Source: Dryomyza anilis (Eukaryota > Arthropoda > Insecta > Diptera > Dryomyzidae). From it: a stretch of 64,000 bases of DNA. Position numbers and translations under genes: made by a program. The stretch spans positions 27,868,963 through 27,932,962 of the forward strand of contig OX638133.1 in the NCBI GenBank assembly GCA_951804985.1, read 5' to 3'. Numbering within the stretch: position 1 is the first letter of the stretch; every line of letters begins with the position of its first letter. Of this stretch, positions 54,869-64,000 are shown piece by piece. The notes under the pieces were generated by a model. That model was not told where the DNA came from. It saw only the letters and a list, made by a program, of their open reading frames with translations, and searched no databases.

Positions 54869-56819
54869 CGTAATTTTACAAAATTCGGCAAGCGCATTTC
54901 TTTGTTAATATTTTAGCCAACTCTAAACATTTAGTAGCACTACTTAAAACTTATTAAACAAAAAGCTAAACACATACATTTTATTCAACTATATACATTT
55001 TGCATGCTTCAAACAGAATATTGTTAAATATATTTATAAATCAATTAAAAGTTTAAATGAAAATTTAATGTGAAACAATAATAAAATTAAAAATTTGTAT
55101 TTAAAATTAATTCAAAACATTGAAAATTTATGCAGACAAATTTTAATTTATGCAAAAAAAAAAAAATAAAATATAAAATATAATTTGTAAAGAGTCTTTT
55201 TGATGCCAATCAACACATAAAATGCTGCATGGTTTCATTATTGTAGCTAAAATTAAAATTGCGTTTAAATTTAATAAACAACTTTGCATTAATAAATGTA
55301 AAAACATTTTAATAATAAATATGTATTAATTACATTTGCAACCAGCATTAAAATCAGAACTTGAAAAAAAAAATCAATAATTATTATAATAAATAAAATT
55401 ATAAAAATTGTGTACTGAAAAATATTTGCATTAAAAACAGTTGCTCAATTTTAAATTAGTTGCTGCTCTAAAAATTAATTTAAATTATAAAAATATTAAA
55501 ACCCAATTTCGATAAATAGGCTACAAGCAAAAACATTAACTTACTACTACTCCTCTAATTAAAAACTGTTTAATAAATAAATTATTATTATAATAATATC
55601 TTTTTAACATTAAAATGCAAAACTTATTATTATTATTGATGATTTCTTGTGTTTCTGCTCTATTATATATTTTAATTCTTTGTATTTTTTTCCCTCTTTT
55701 TAGTATTTTTCTTTAGTGATTTAGCTTAATTACAATTATTAAATATTATGTTAAAAATTAATTATTATTATTATACTTAAAATTAATAAACAAAAACAAT
55801 TATACATACAATGAAATAAAAATTATAAAAAATATATATATTTTTTTTTTAGTTTTTTTTAAATTCTTTTTTATGATTTATTTATAATCAGTATTTTTGA
55901 AGTTGAATCAATTCAGTTTGTTATCAATTCAAAGCATTTTTTTATCTATTTAGCGGTCAATAAATCAAAATTTCTAACTATCCCCTTATTTTTAATATTA
56001 AAAAAATCTTTAAAAATCTTCTGAAATTCTAATGACAGATTTTTTATTAATTTGTTCATTATTGTTTAATTAAAAAAATAACGAATTTCTGACTTTTTTT
56101 TGACAACTTCGTTATCGTTTTGTCACATTTGTACTACTACTACTTTTTCAAATTTTTTAATCCCGATATTCTTAGTTCTTGTCAGTGGAATAGCAAAATT
56201 GGAAGGGAAATAGCAGAAAAAGTCAGCAGTACCGCCCCCAACTGAAACTTCTTGTTGTACAGCAAGAACAAAGAATCGTTCCTGATCAGAATACGATTAT
56301 GTATACACCTACCTACTGCCACCTGAAATGATCCTGGGGGATTACTATGTATCTCGATGCGAAAGTCAATGCGATACGAAACAAATTTAAATCGAAGAAA
56401 AAAGCGTTACCAAGGTAAATTCATACAACCTAAAGGAATTGATAAGGTTCCAAATTTAAATGCGAAAGTCACACTACCAAAGTACCATTTATTAGAATGC
56501 GAGTAATATCACTTTCGAATCGCATTACAGAGTAGCCCCCCTGATCAGAGTCGATCGGGATAATCCTGATCTAAAGTCCACTTAATGGAAACAGATCTGA
56601 AACTTATGAAAAAAATCTATTTGGGAATCGTATTATTATAATTTAATCTATGTATTATAATCACGCAAGTCTGATCAGGAAAAGATCGTATAAATTTCCA
56701 CTCGGGTAGTTGTCGATATACATCGTGAAAGCAGTCTTGAGGCAGATACTTTCAATATTAAACCAGTAGGGAAGGTTAGATCACATGGGAAATTTTAAAG
56801 TAGGTCAAAGCCGTCTATA
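54869..56819. other. AT-rich intergenic DNA
   Basis: No gene seen. Bases 54900-55860 are A/T-rich with many potential poly(A) signals. Bases 56170-56790 are of mixed composition, with repeated GATCAG words and no frame of note, and may be transposon-derived. Confidence 0.5.
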
Positions 56820-57410
56820 AATACCCTACACATATGTGTGGTTACCATTCAAATTGGTATATAGGTCACCAGGGTATACGAATCCTGAAAATAACTACAA
56901 ACATTCAATCGCTGAAGAATTTCCATTCATTTGATACCTATATTTACAAATGGGTAGGTGTACCGAATTTCGATTTTTTTTTTGGGAACCACAAGTCATT
57001 TCAAGGGAAATATTATTTTCATGTATTTGTGCATGAAGTCAATATATATTTGACCAAAAAAGTTTACCTAAGCACGTATACAGGAAAATTGAGCTGTAGA
57101 TGTAAATTTATATGAGGTATTTGAATATAGATGGTCAGATCACAGGTCACAATGGACCGATCTAGCAACTACGCACATACAGCGTAGGTATAATAGTAAT
57201 CTAAGTTATAAGTTTCATTTATCTAGCTCTTCAATTTTAAAAGTAGTAGGGATTTCAACAGACAGACAGGCGGACAAACAGACGGACAGACAGACGGACA
57301 TCGCTAAATCCACTCAGGAGGTCATTTCCATACCGGAGATGCTTTCTTCTGAATGTTACAAACGGCGTACCTAACTGAATATACCCTTTCACTCTTAGTG
57401 TAGGGTATAA
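56820..57410. mobile_element. MITE with TACCCTACAC ends
   Basis: Starts ATACCCTACACATATGTGTG and ends AGTGTAGGGTATAA, inverted ends around ~590 bp. Near the right end is a GACAGACGGACA block. Copies lie at 59537-60365 and, partial, at 61370-61460. The 93-codon open frame inside it at 56834 is not conserved between copies. Confidence 0.72.
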
Positions 57411-57442
57411 AAATGTCTAATTTAGCATCCTGTTTAATATAC

Positions 57443-57663
57443 ACACCCAGAAAAAAATACTGTATAAATAATAGTTTTTTACTATTAAAAATATTCAATA
57501 GGATAAATTATTATTTTAATCGGAAAATACCATTAAATACTAGAAAATACCATGTCATTGCCATTGAGTTTATATGAAAGTTTTTATTTTTTGTATACTA
57601 TTAAATCAATAATTGTCCTATTGACCAATTTTAATGGGATTTGAGGGATTTTTTTTCTGAGTG
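57443..57663. mobile_element. MITE with CACCCAGAAAAAA ends, complete copy
   Basis: 221 bp from CACCCAGAAAAAAATACTGT to GGGATTTTTTTTCTGAGTG. It is the best preserved copy of the family and defines its ends. Confidence 0.78.
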
Positions 57664-58131
57664 CAGCGTGTTTCAAGAGATGTATAATACTGACATAACC
57701 TACACAGAAATAAAAAAACTGTGTACATATAACAAAAATGTTAATCAATCCAATTAATTTTTAATTGAAACTCAGCCGATGTAACTTTTAATTGTATTGA
57801 ATTCAATATTCGTAATAATGAGAAATCGTTAATTGATGATTAAGGTTAACGAATGCAGAATCCGATAATGGTTATATTTACGCGGCTATTGATATGGCCA
57901 AAAAAATACTCCACATCGAAAATTTAAATACAAAGCAAAGAGTTGCATTTTAATAAATCAAAAGTAACTAACAACAGTTGTAAATACAATTAATCATTTA
58001 ATTGTATTCACGTGATCCTATTAATATTTTTAATAAAAAAAATGTGTAAATACAATTAAATAATTAGTAAATACATTCATATTTTTAATTGGAATACGTT
58101 TTTGTTTTCTACGTTTTTGTTTGCTACAAAA
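57664..58131. other. AT-rich intergenic DNA
   Basis: No element recognised; short AATTGTATT words recur. Confidence 0.35.
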
Positions 58132-58313
58132 GTATAGCGACAGGGACAGCAAACGACGCCATATTTCTTGCCGCTCTTTTGACATTTCTCTTCAGTAAGG
58201 TTTTCCATTTCATGATGGAAAGATATACGAATTTCGGTAGTAAATTTTAATAATTTCGACTCGTTGTTGGCTCGTAGTAGCTTTTGTAGCGCTCCTATTG
58301 AAAAACCCTTTAT
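58132..58313 (-). mobile_element. Partial long-TIR mariner-type element
   Basis: GCTACAAAAGTATAGCGACA through the subterminal block to GATATACGAATTTCGGTAG, then a short right end TTGAAAAACCCTTTA. The outer left end and most of the second arm are missing. Confidence 0.75.
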
Positions 58314-58429
58314 ATACGTACAATTTTTTTTTCTGTGTAGTCAAGAAAATTGTTTATAAAGTAATCTGTTGATAAATGAATATCAATTTTCACTCGTGCT
58401 TTAGACTATTAAACTATCTTTCCAATGAT

Positions 58430-58740
58430 ATATCAAAACATAATAAAAAAAAAATTGTCCAAGGTCATCATGGACATGTCCAGGAACCCCTCATCCTGCA
58501 GCGTACATGTCCAAAAAAAAATATTATGACATTTCAAAACATAATGAAAAAACAAATTTTGTCCAAGGTGATCATGGACATATCCAGGAGCACTTCATTC
58601 TCCAGTGTACAAAAGTTCAAAATCATTTTTTTGGCATTTCAAAACAATGAAAAAAAAATGTTTGTCCAAGGTCATCATGGACATGTCCAGGAACACCTCA
58701 TTTTCCAATGGACATGTCGAAACCTTTGCTTAAATATCAT
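58430..58740. repeat. ~104 bp tandem repeat with GGACATGTCC palindromes
   Basis: Three units, marked by GTCCAAGGTCATCATGGACA at about 58457, 58561 and 58663. Each contains GGACATGTCC or a one-base variant, and a degenerate second palindrome ~25 bases later. Simple TCATCATTTTT repeats follow at 58790-58900. Confidence 0.8.
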
Positions 58741-58900
58741 CCAGTAGCAATCGGATGTGTCCATTATCTCATTTGTCCTCATATTTTTCTAATCATTTTA
58801 TCATCATTTGTCTCATCATTTTTCTCATCATTTTTTTCATCTTTTTTCTCATCATTTTTCTCATCATTTTTTTCATCTTTTCTCATCATTTAATTTCATC

Positions 58901-59536
58901 TTCAAAAGATGAGAATTCGCTACGTTCTACTTTTTCTCAACATGATGAGAAAAATTGAAGATACAAATTATTTTCATCATCAATGATGCGTACTTTTGAG
59001 ATGAGAATTAATTTCGGTCATTGAGCGATATATTTTTTCTCATCAATGATGAAAATTAAAATTTGGTTCATGATGGACATTTTTTTTTTCATCAATTTAT
59101 ATCCCTCATTTTGTAAGGGATATAAATTGATAAATAACTTTGAGGGATATTTTACGAACTCTGTAAAGATTAAAATTATAAAAATAAAAATAGGTTATGC
59201 CAGTAATATGCATCTTTAAACACCTTTTTACACTTTTTATTTTACATCTTCTTTTTTTTTTAGTTGTATAATGAGCCCATGAATTATTGACATCGATGAA
59301 TTAAACTTCCTGTATAATATCTTTCCCTGCCAAGTGGCTGCTTAAAGTTGCTTTTGAAATTTTTAAAAATGAAAAAAAATACAACAAAAAGTCTGTCTAC
59401 AGATTTTTTAATTTTCGCTGTAAGAAAAACAGATTTTGAACAGACCCTATATATTCAAGAACTAGTAAGAAAGGAAAGGTCTCGTAGGAAATTTTGAAAT
59501 AAGGACATGTTGATAGTTGGGTTTAGTAAGAATTCT
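58901..59536. other. AT-rich intergenic DNA
   Basis: Contains ATGATGAGAAAA-type words and a short palindrome around 59100-59125 (GGGATATAAATTGAT). No gene seen. Confidence 0.35.
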
Positions 59537-60365
59537 GAAATGACGATATATACCCTACACATAAGTGATAATGTTATCGTTTAAAATAATTGCAAATAAT
59601 TACAAACTTGCAATTGCTTAAGAATTTCCTTTCATTTGAGTACCAATTCGAAAATGTACCGGCTTTTTTTTCGTGAACTACATTCGGTTCATGGGAAAAT
59701 ATTATGTTTATATATTTGTGCAAAAAATTTACTTCTGGCGGTATACTGGAAAATTCACCAGTTTATGTCAGTTTTATATTAGGTAAAGGGTTTTTCAATA
59801 AGAGCGCTACAAAAGTTTTTTTCAGGGACGCTACAAAAGTAGAGTGACAGGGACAGCAAACGACGCCATATTTCTTGCCGCTCTTTTGACATTTCTTTTT
59901 AGTAAGGTTTGCCATTTCATAATGGAAAGATATACGAGCCAGATATACGAGATATACGAGTCGAAATTATTAAAATTTACTACCGAAATTCGAATTCGTA
60001 TATCTTTCCATCATGAAATGGCAAACCTTACTAAAGAGAAATTCAAAAGAGCGGCAAGAAATATGGCGTCATTTGCTGTCCCTGTCGCTCTACTTTTGTA
60101 GCGTCCCTGTTGAAAAACCGATATAAGTGATCGGATCTCAGGTCAAAATAGATCAATCTTGTTCATTTCCAATACCAGACAGCGTAGAAGTAATCTAACT
60201 TCGAAGTTTCATTGTTTTAGCTCTTTTAGTTTTCTGTAACCATGATTTTAACTTACAGTCAGACGGACATCACTAAATCGACTCAGTTGGTCATGCTGCC
60301 TTCTTCTGGGTGTTACACGTGTTCTATAAAACTGAATACATTTTCACTCTTAGCGTAGAATATTA
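59537..60365. mobile_element. TACCCTACAC MITE split by a mariner-type element
   Basis: The outer halves (59537-59783 and 60121-60365) align with 56820-57410, including GACGGACATCACTAAATC near the right end. A complete long-TIR element sits between them at the point where the other copy reads on continuously. Confidence 0.75.
59784..60120. mobile_element. Complete long-TIR palindromic mariner-type MITE
   Basis: TAAAGGGTTTTTCAATAAGA to TTGAAAAACC, ~335 bp, the same organisation as 15647-15981. It is nested in the TACCCTACAC MITE, so it inserted later. Confidence 0.85.
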
Positions 60366-60542
60366 AAGGAAATTGTGATAGAGAACATTCACATTGTTGT
60401 TGTGATGAATTGGTTGAATTGCTGCCTCATTACATTCGCGTGATTTGGCTCTTTCTGACTATTACCTATTTCCAAATAGGTATTGCAAATGGATGACTGG
60501 AAAAAGATTTGAGTCAAATAGAGTCAAATATTTCTGAAATTA

Positions 60543-61156
60543 GCGCCGGTAGCTCAGAGGTCAGTGCGTTGGACTGCGAGCCGAAAAATCCCATGTTCAA
60601 ATCTGGACTGGGACTAACAACATGTTTTTCATATTAAACATTATTCTATAGCCGCGGTAGCTCAGTGGTTAGTGCGTTGGACTGCGAGCCGAAATGTCCC
60701 CGGTTCAAGCCTGGACTGGGGCTAGCAACATCTTTTCATAGGAACATTTTTCTATACCGCGCTACCTCTCGGCAGTAAATGGTAAACCTACGAGAGTAAA
60801 ACATTGCCTATGAAAAGCTCTCACCCGCTATTCGGATTCGGCATTAAACTGTAGGTCCCACCACTTTGAGTACAAATATAACACGCACAGCTCAAAATGG
60901 TGAGAGAGCTCGGCCGGCCTAAGTTCTTATAGGACTGTAGTGCCAAACTATTATTCTATACCGCGCTACCTCTCGGCAATCAATGACAAACCTATGAGAG
61001 TAAAACATTGTCTATGAAAAGCTCTCACCCGCTATTCGGATTCGGCATTAAACTGTAGGACCCACTACTTTGAGTACAAATATAACACGCACAGCTCAAA
61101 ATGATGAGAGAGCTCGACGTAAGTTCTTCAGGACTGTAGCGCCAAACTATTATTAA
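60543..61156 (+). mobile_element. Head-to-tail cluster of three family A SINEs
   Basis: A truncated first copy (60543-60650, head only), a full copy (60651-60949) and a 5'-truncated copy (60950-61156), all in the same orientation. Junctions occur at the shared word TTCTATA / CCAAACTATTA, which suggests recombination or slippage between copies. Confidence 0.85.
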
Positions 61157-61985
61157 TAGTATCTCTGAAATTGATGCGTATGTTAAGGACCTTGAAAAAT
61201 CCTACTAATTGAAAGCGATTTTGGTATAAATAGCTAAATGGACGATTCAGATAGCTAAATGGACGATAACGCTCATTTTCAAACCTAAATAGTATACCCA
61301 AACAAACAATCTAAATTCTGAGACTCATTCACCTATCTCTGTATATTTCTCTATAATCGTAATTTAAAGAATCAGACAGACGGACATTGCTAAATCTATT
61401 TTACTAATCAGAAGTCTGGGTCTTACAAACGGATAAGCAAAGTGAATATATCCATTTTATATATAAAAAAATTTATTAAGTTAATTTTTAATATTATTTT
61501 ATTTTAATTGCTTTGAATGCAATAAATTTGGTTTTTAATTAATAAATATTAGTTATTATAAAATTGAACCATAAAAATGTGCCTAACCAAAAAAAAAAAA
61601 CCCATGTATTCAATGAAAAAACAGCATTAACCTCATTAAAACACAAATATTAATAAATATAACTTTTGAAAAGCAAAAAAGAATAAAAAACGCCAATAAT
61701 TTGTATAAATACATAACATATTTTTATAAATATTACATTAAAATAATATTGTGCATGCAAAATAATAATAAAAAAATAATTATTAACCAAAATTACTTAA
61801 TTACTTTGTTATCAGGATCTAAAAAAAAAATAAAAAATAAATTGTGCGCTATAAAATATCAAATAATATAATTAAATAAAGTTTGCAGTTTAATAATTAA
61901 GAATTGTGTGTATTTTTTTTAATCAAATATTTCTGTGGATGCTGCGTATAAATGTAAAAATATTTGTTTCATTATTAATAAATTT
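61157..61985. other. AT-rich intergenic DNA
   Basis: A fragment of the TACCCTACAC MITE right end at about 61370-61460 (CAGACAGACGGACATTGCT). The rest is AT-rich and without recognisable genes. Confidence 0.45.
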
Positions 61986-61991
61986 TTTATT
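61986..61991 (-). terminator. Poly(A) signal of the Sen15-like gene
   Basis: AATAAA on the minus strand, 41 bases after the stop codon. Confidence 0.6.
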
Positions 61992-62031
61992 TTATGTATT
62001 TTAATTAAAAATATTTTTGCAATTTTTGCTG

Positions 62032-62107
62032 CTATTTTTCCAACAGTCCAGCTGTCATTTGATAATAAAGAATATTTGAGGATGGGTCACAAATGGCCAG
62101 AGTTATG
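62032..62107 (-). CDS. Tsen15: Sen15-like exon 4 (last)
   Basis: Acceptor TTATCTTCCAG. Its first base completes a Ser codon, followed by 24 codons and TAG. It holds the YYQMTAG terminal strand. Confidence 0.78.
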
Positions 62108-62948
62108 CTGGAAGATAATATATATATTTTGAGTGTTATTCACGGTAGCTGTATTTCATTTTTGAATGAAAATAAAATTTTTAAATTGCATTCTGTCAGT
62201 CTTTAATTGAACACTTTAATAATCTGATTGCAATACGATTTTTTGAGAGCAACATAAAATAATTAAAACATGGTATGGATATTTTGAATTCGATATCTAT
62301 GAAAAACTACAAATATGAGCTCTGAATTTTGTGAAATAATTTACCTTTTTGATGTACTGGAAAGTTTACTCTGTATTTCATCAATTTTCGTCAAATCTAG
62401 CTCCTGGCAACTTAAAATAGGTATGAAGTTTATGTGGGTGGATTCGCGTTGCCCACGCAAATAAATCAGATCCAGTGAGTGGTCGAATATTTTCTCCAAT
62501 TGCGTAACGCGGGCATCTGAGATAAAGAATATGATTTCTTTTGTAAACATTTTGGTCTATTTTTAAATGTAGTGTTTAAATATAACAAATATATTTGAAT
62601 TTTCGAAAATGAAATATTAAAAAAAGTATTTCTTTACCTTTTTTTATGTTTCTAAATTTTTAGAGTAAAAATTTTTTAATGCACCAAATTTACTTTAATT
62701 GAGACTTGCACATTAATAAAATATAATAATTTCCAACAATCTAGCATTACAAATCACAAACCTTGTTGCAAATCCACAAAAACTCGACATGCCAATGCGC
62801 ACTTTGTTTGATCGGCGCAGCCCAATGTTCGAAACTCTTTCAACTGAAGAAAGAAATAAAATATCAAATACAGTTTGAGCAGCATAGCAAACATAGCTGA
62901 GACACACTACACACAGTTTGGCATGCTTACCACATCCAGAAAACTCAT
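62032..62948 (-). CDS. Tsen15: tRNA-splicing endonuclease subunit Sen15-like
   Basis: Four small exons on the minus strand (62931-62948, 62762-62843, 62345-62516, 62032-62107) join in frame with AG/GT borders and give 115 codons. The protein starts MSFLDVLKEFRTLG. It contains ACRVFVDLQQD and LDLIYLRGQRESTHINFIPI, and ends in ITLAICDPSSNILYYQMTAG plus LLEK. This order matches the Sen15 fold, where a VYLDL-like strand, a basic/acidic loop before a PV-type strand and a terminal I-x-L-x-I-x-D-x2-S-x-I-x-YY-x2-T-x-G strand are conserved. Sen15 is a non-catalytic partner of Sen34 in the nuclear enzyme that removes introns from pre-tRNA. The gene is convergent with Pkn. I infer the identity from remembered family features; the exon chain itself is strong. 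Confidence 0.78.
62345..62516 (-). CDS. Tsen15: Sen15-like exon 3
   Basis: 172 bases between TTTATCTCAG and GTAAAT, entering in phase 1 and leaving in phase 2. DARVTQLEKIFDHSLDLIYL and the following strand form the core of the domain. Confidence 0.78.
62762..62843 (-). CDS. Tsen15: Sen15-like exon 2
   Basis: 82 bases between TTTCTTCAG and GTTTGTG, reading LKEFRTLGCADQTKCALACR and VFVDLQQ before the split Asp codon. Confidence 0.76.
62931..62948 (-). CDS. Tsen15: Sen15-like exon 1 (coding part)
   Basis: Six codons MSFLDV from ATG to the donor GTG/GTAAGC, phase 0. No other ATG with a usable donor is seen nearby. Confidence 0.68.
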
Positions 62949-63600
62949 TACTGCAGTTGCTTCAAAACTTCAAAGGTGTAGCTGTCAAAAATCAGCTGTT
63001 CATGAATTTGTTGCAGCGGCTTTCTTCGATCGATTTGAACAATTTAATCTTTAGTGCTGATAAATCTTTTAATTTTATTTATGGCATAGATTCACTAATA
63101 ATTATTTTATTTGTAACAACTGCTATTAAAAATATTTATATTAACTATGATTTTTTAATTTAATTTACTTTCAAAGACACAACAAACCACGCACCGACCG
63201 ACGCACTCCGCGAATTTATTAAGTGTTGCCATTTATATGAAATTTACAGATTTAGCGTTGCCAAATTATTGTTTTGTTGGTTTTTAATGCAAATAGCGAT
63301 TAATTAATTTTATAAGTTTTTTTTAAAGGTTTTAGTTTTCATATAAATCATTATATATTAATTTGAATTTATTTTGATTCCATTCAATTGTAAACCTAAA
63401 ATGAAAAAAATTACAATTCATATAGTTCATGATTAAAAAATAATTTTTAATAAATCTTATAACCTAAAATTAAAATTATATAAAATCGCATTAATTAAAA
63501 ACGGTTAGCTGCCTGCATTTTACAGCATTTTACATTTTATTAAAAGTAAAAACTTTACCAACTAAAATTTTGAATAATTTGAAAATTTAATTTCAAGCCT
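62949..63600. other. Upstream region of the Sen15-like gene
   Basis: The first ~70 bases should be its 5' leader. Bases 63175-63290 are less AT-rich (CGCACCGACCGACGCACTCC) and may hold a shared promoter for a gene to the right. No exon seen. Confidence 0.4.
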
Positions 63601-63872
63601 GTTGGGGCCTGGACTGGTGCAAACAACATCTTTTCATAGAAACATTTTTCTATACCGCGCTACCTCTCGTCAGTAAATGGCAAACCTACGAGAGTATAAC
63701 CATTGCCTATGAAAAGCTCTCATCCGTCGTTCGGATTCGGCAATAAACTGTAGGTCCCACCACTTTGAGTACAAATATAACACGCACAGCTCAAAATGGT
63801 GAGAGAGCTCGGCCTAAGTTCTTATAGGACTGTAGTGCCAAACTATTATTATTATTATTATTAATTTATTAT
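63601..63872 (+). mobile_element. SINE family A, 5'-truncated
   Basis: Lacks most of the tRNA-like head. It starts at GGGGCCTGGACTGGTGC, keeps the full body and ends in an ATT-repeat tail (63845-63872). Confidence 0.82.
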
Positions 63873-64000
63873 ACAGGATGGTCCACTTTGGGGTGCAAAT
63901 ATTTTAGGTACCGATTCCTTGGTTCATTTCATGAAAAAATTGTTCTAGAGTTAGGTTCTATTTGGAACACCCAATGCTATACAGGGTGTTTTAAATTTTT
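63873..64000. other. Window edge, possible transposon end
   Basis: TACAGGATGGTCCACTTTGG at 63874 and ACAGGGTGTTTTAAATTT at the end share the ACAGG-GTGT/GGTCC style of some insect transposon termini. The piece is too short to classify. Confidence 0.3.

Noticed and set aside
56834..57115. 93-codon plus-strand frame
   Set aside because: It lies inside a MITE and is not kept in the other copy at 59537-60365.

Overview
This is eukaryotic, very AT-rich DNA from a fly. The coding evidence is one large spliced protein kinase N gene (Pkn) with Gln-rich and Ala-rich linkers typical of higher Diptera, with kilobase-scale introns full of small transposons and satellites. I would place it in the Cyclorrhapha; a tephritid-like fruit fly is possible, but the sequence does not settle that. 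It has no bacterial features, CRISPR array or rRNA. tRNA-like stretches are heads of SINEs.

Layout. Bases 1-12989 hold no convincing gene: T-rich DNA, a 0.43-0.5 kb tandem repeat, a fold-back element with a SINE inserted in it, a piggyBac-like MITE and a broken Tc1/mariner transposase. A four-exon plus-strand gene of unknown function (1019 codons) runs from 12990 to 19994, with a poly(A) signal at 20551. From 21561 to 54326 lie the exons of Pkn from the end of its third HR1 repeat through the C2 domain, a Gln-rich linker and the whole AGC kinase domain. HR1a and HR1b are not seen here and should lie upstream of base 1. If so, the 12990-19994 gene is nested in a Pkn intron on the same strand. 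A compact four-exon minus-strand gene at 62032-62948 reads as tRNA-splicing endonuclease subunit Sen15, convergent with Pkn.

Most interesting point. The Pkn locus looks built to make separable halves. After the C2/linker exon (ends 26562) there is a phase-matched alternative terminal exon (28142-28243) with its own poly(A) signal, giving a kinase-less product. About 9 kb later there is an alternative first coding exon (37340-37603) with an in-frame stop just upstream and an Inr plus DPE at canonical spacing, giving a kinase-only product with a new N terminus. Both splice in phase 0 to the flanking exons. Between the two lies an ~860 bp nearly perfect inverted repeat centred at 29417.

The rest is mobile and repetitive: two tRNA-derived SINE families, long-TIR mariner-type elements, three further MITE families, and several intron satellites (AAAGCTTTT-rich, ATCGAT-rich, ~231 bp, ~165 bp, TTCACCAC-type). 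All coordinates were read by eye; splice sites follow from AG/GT signals, frame continuity and family similarity, not from transcripts.
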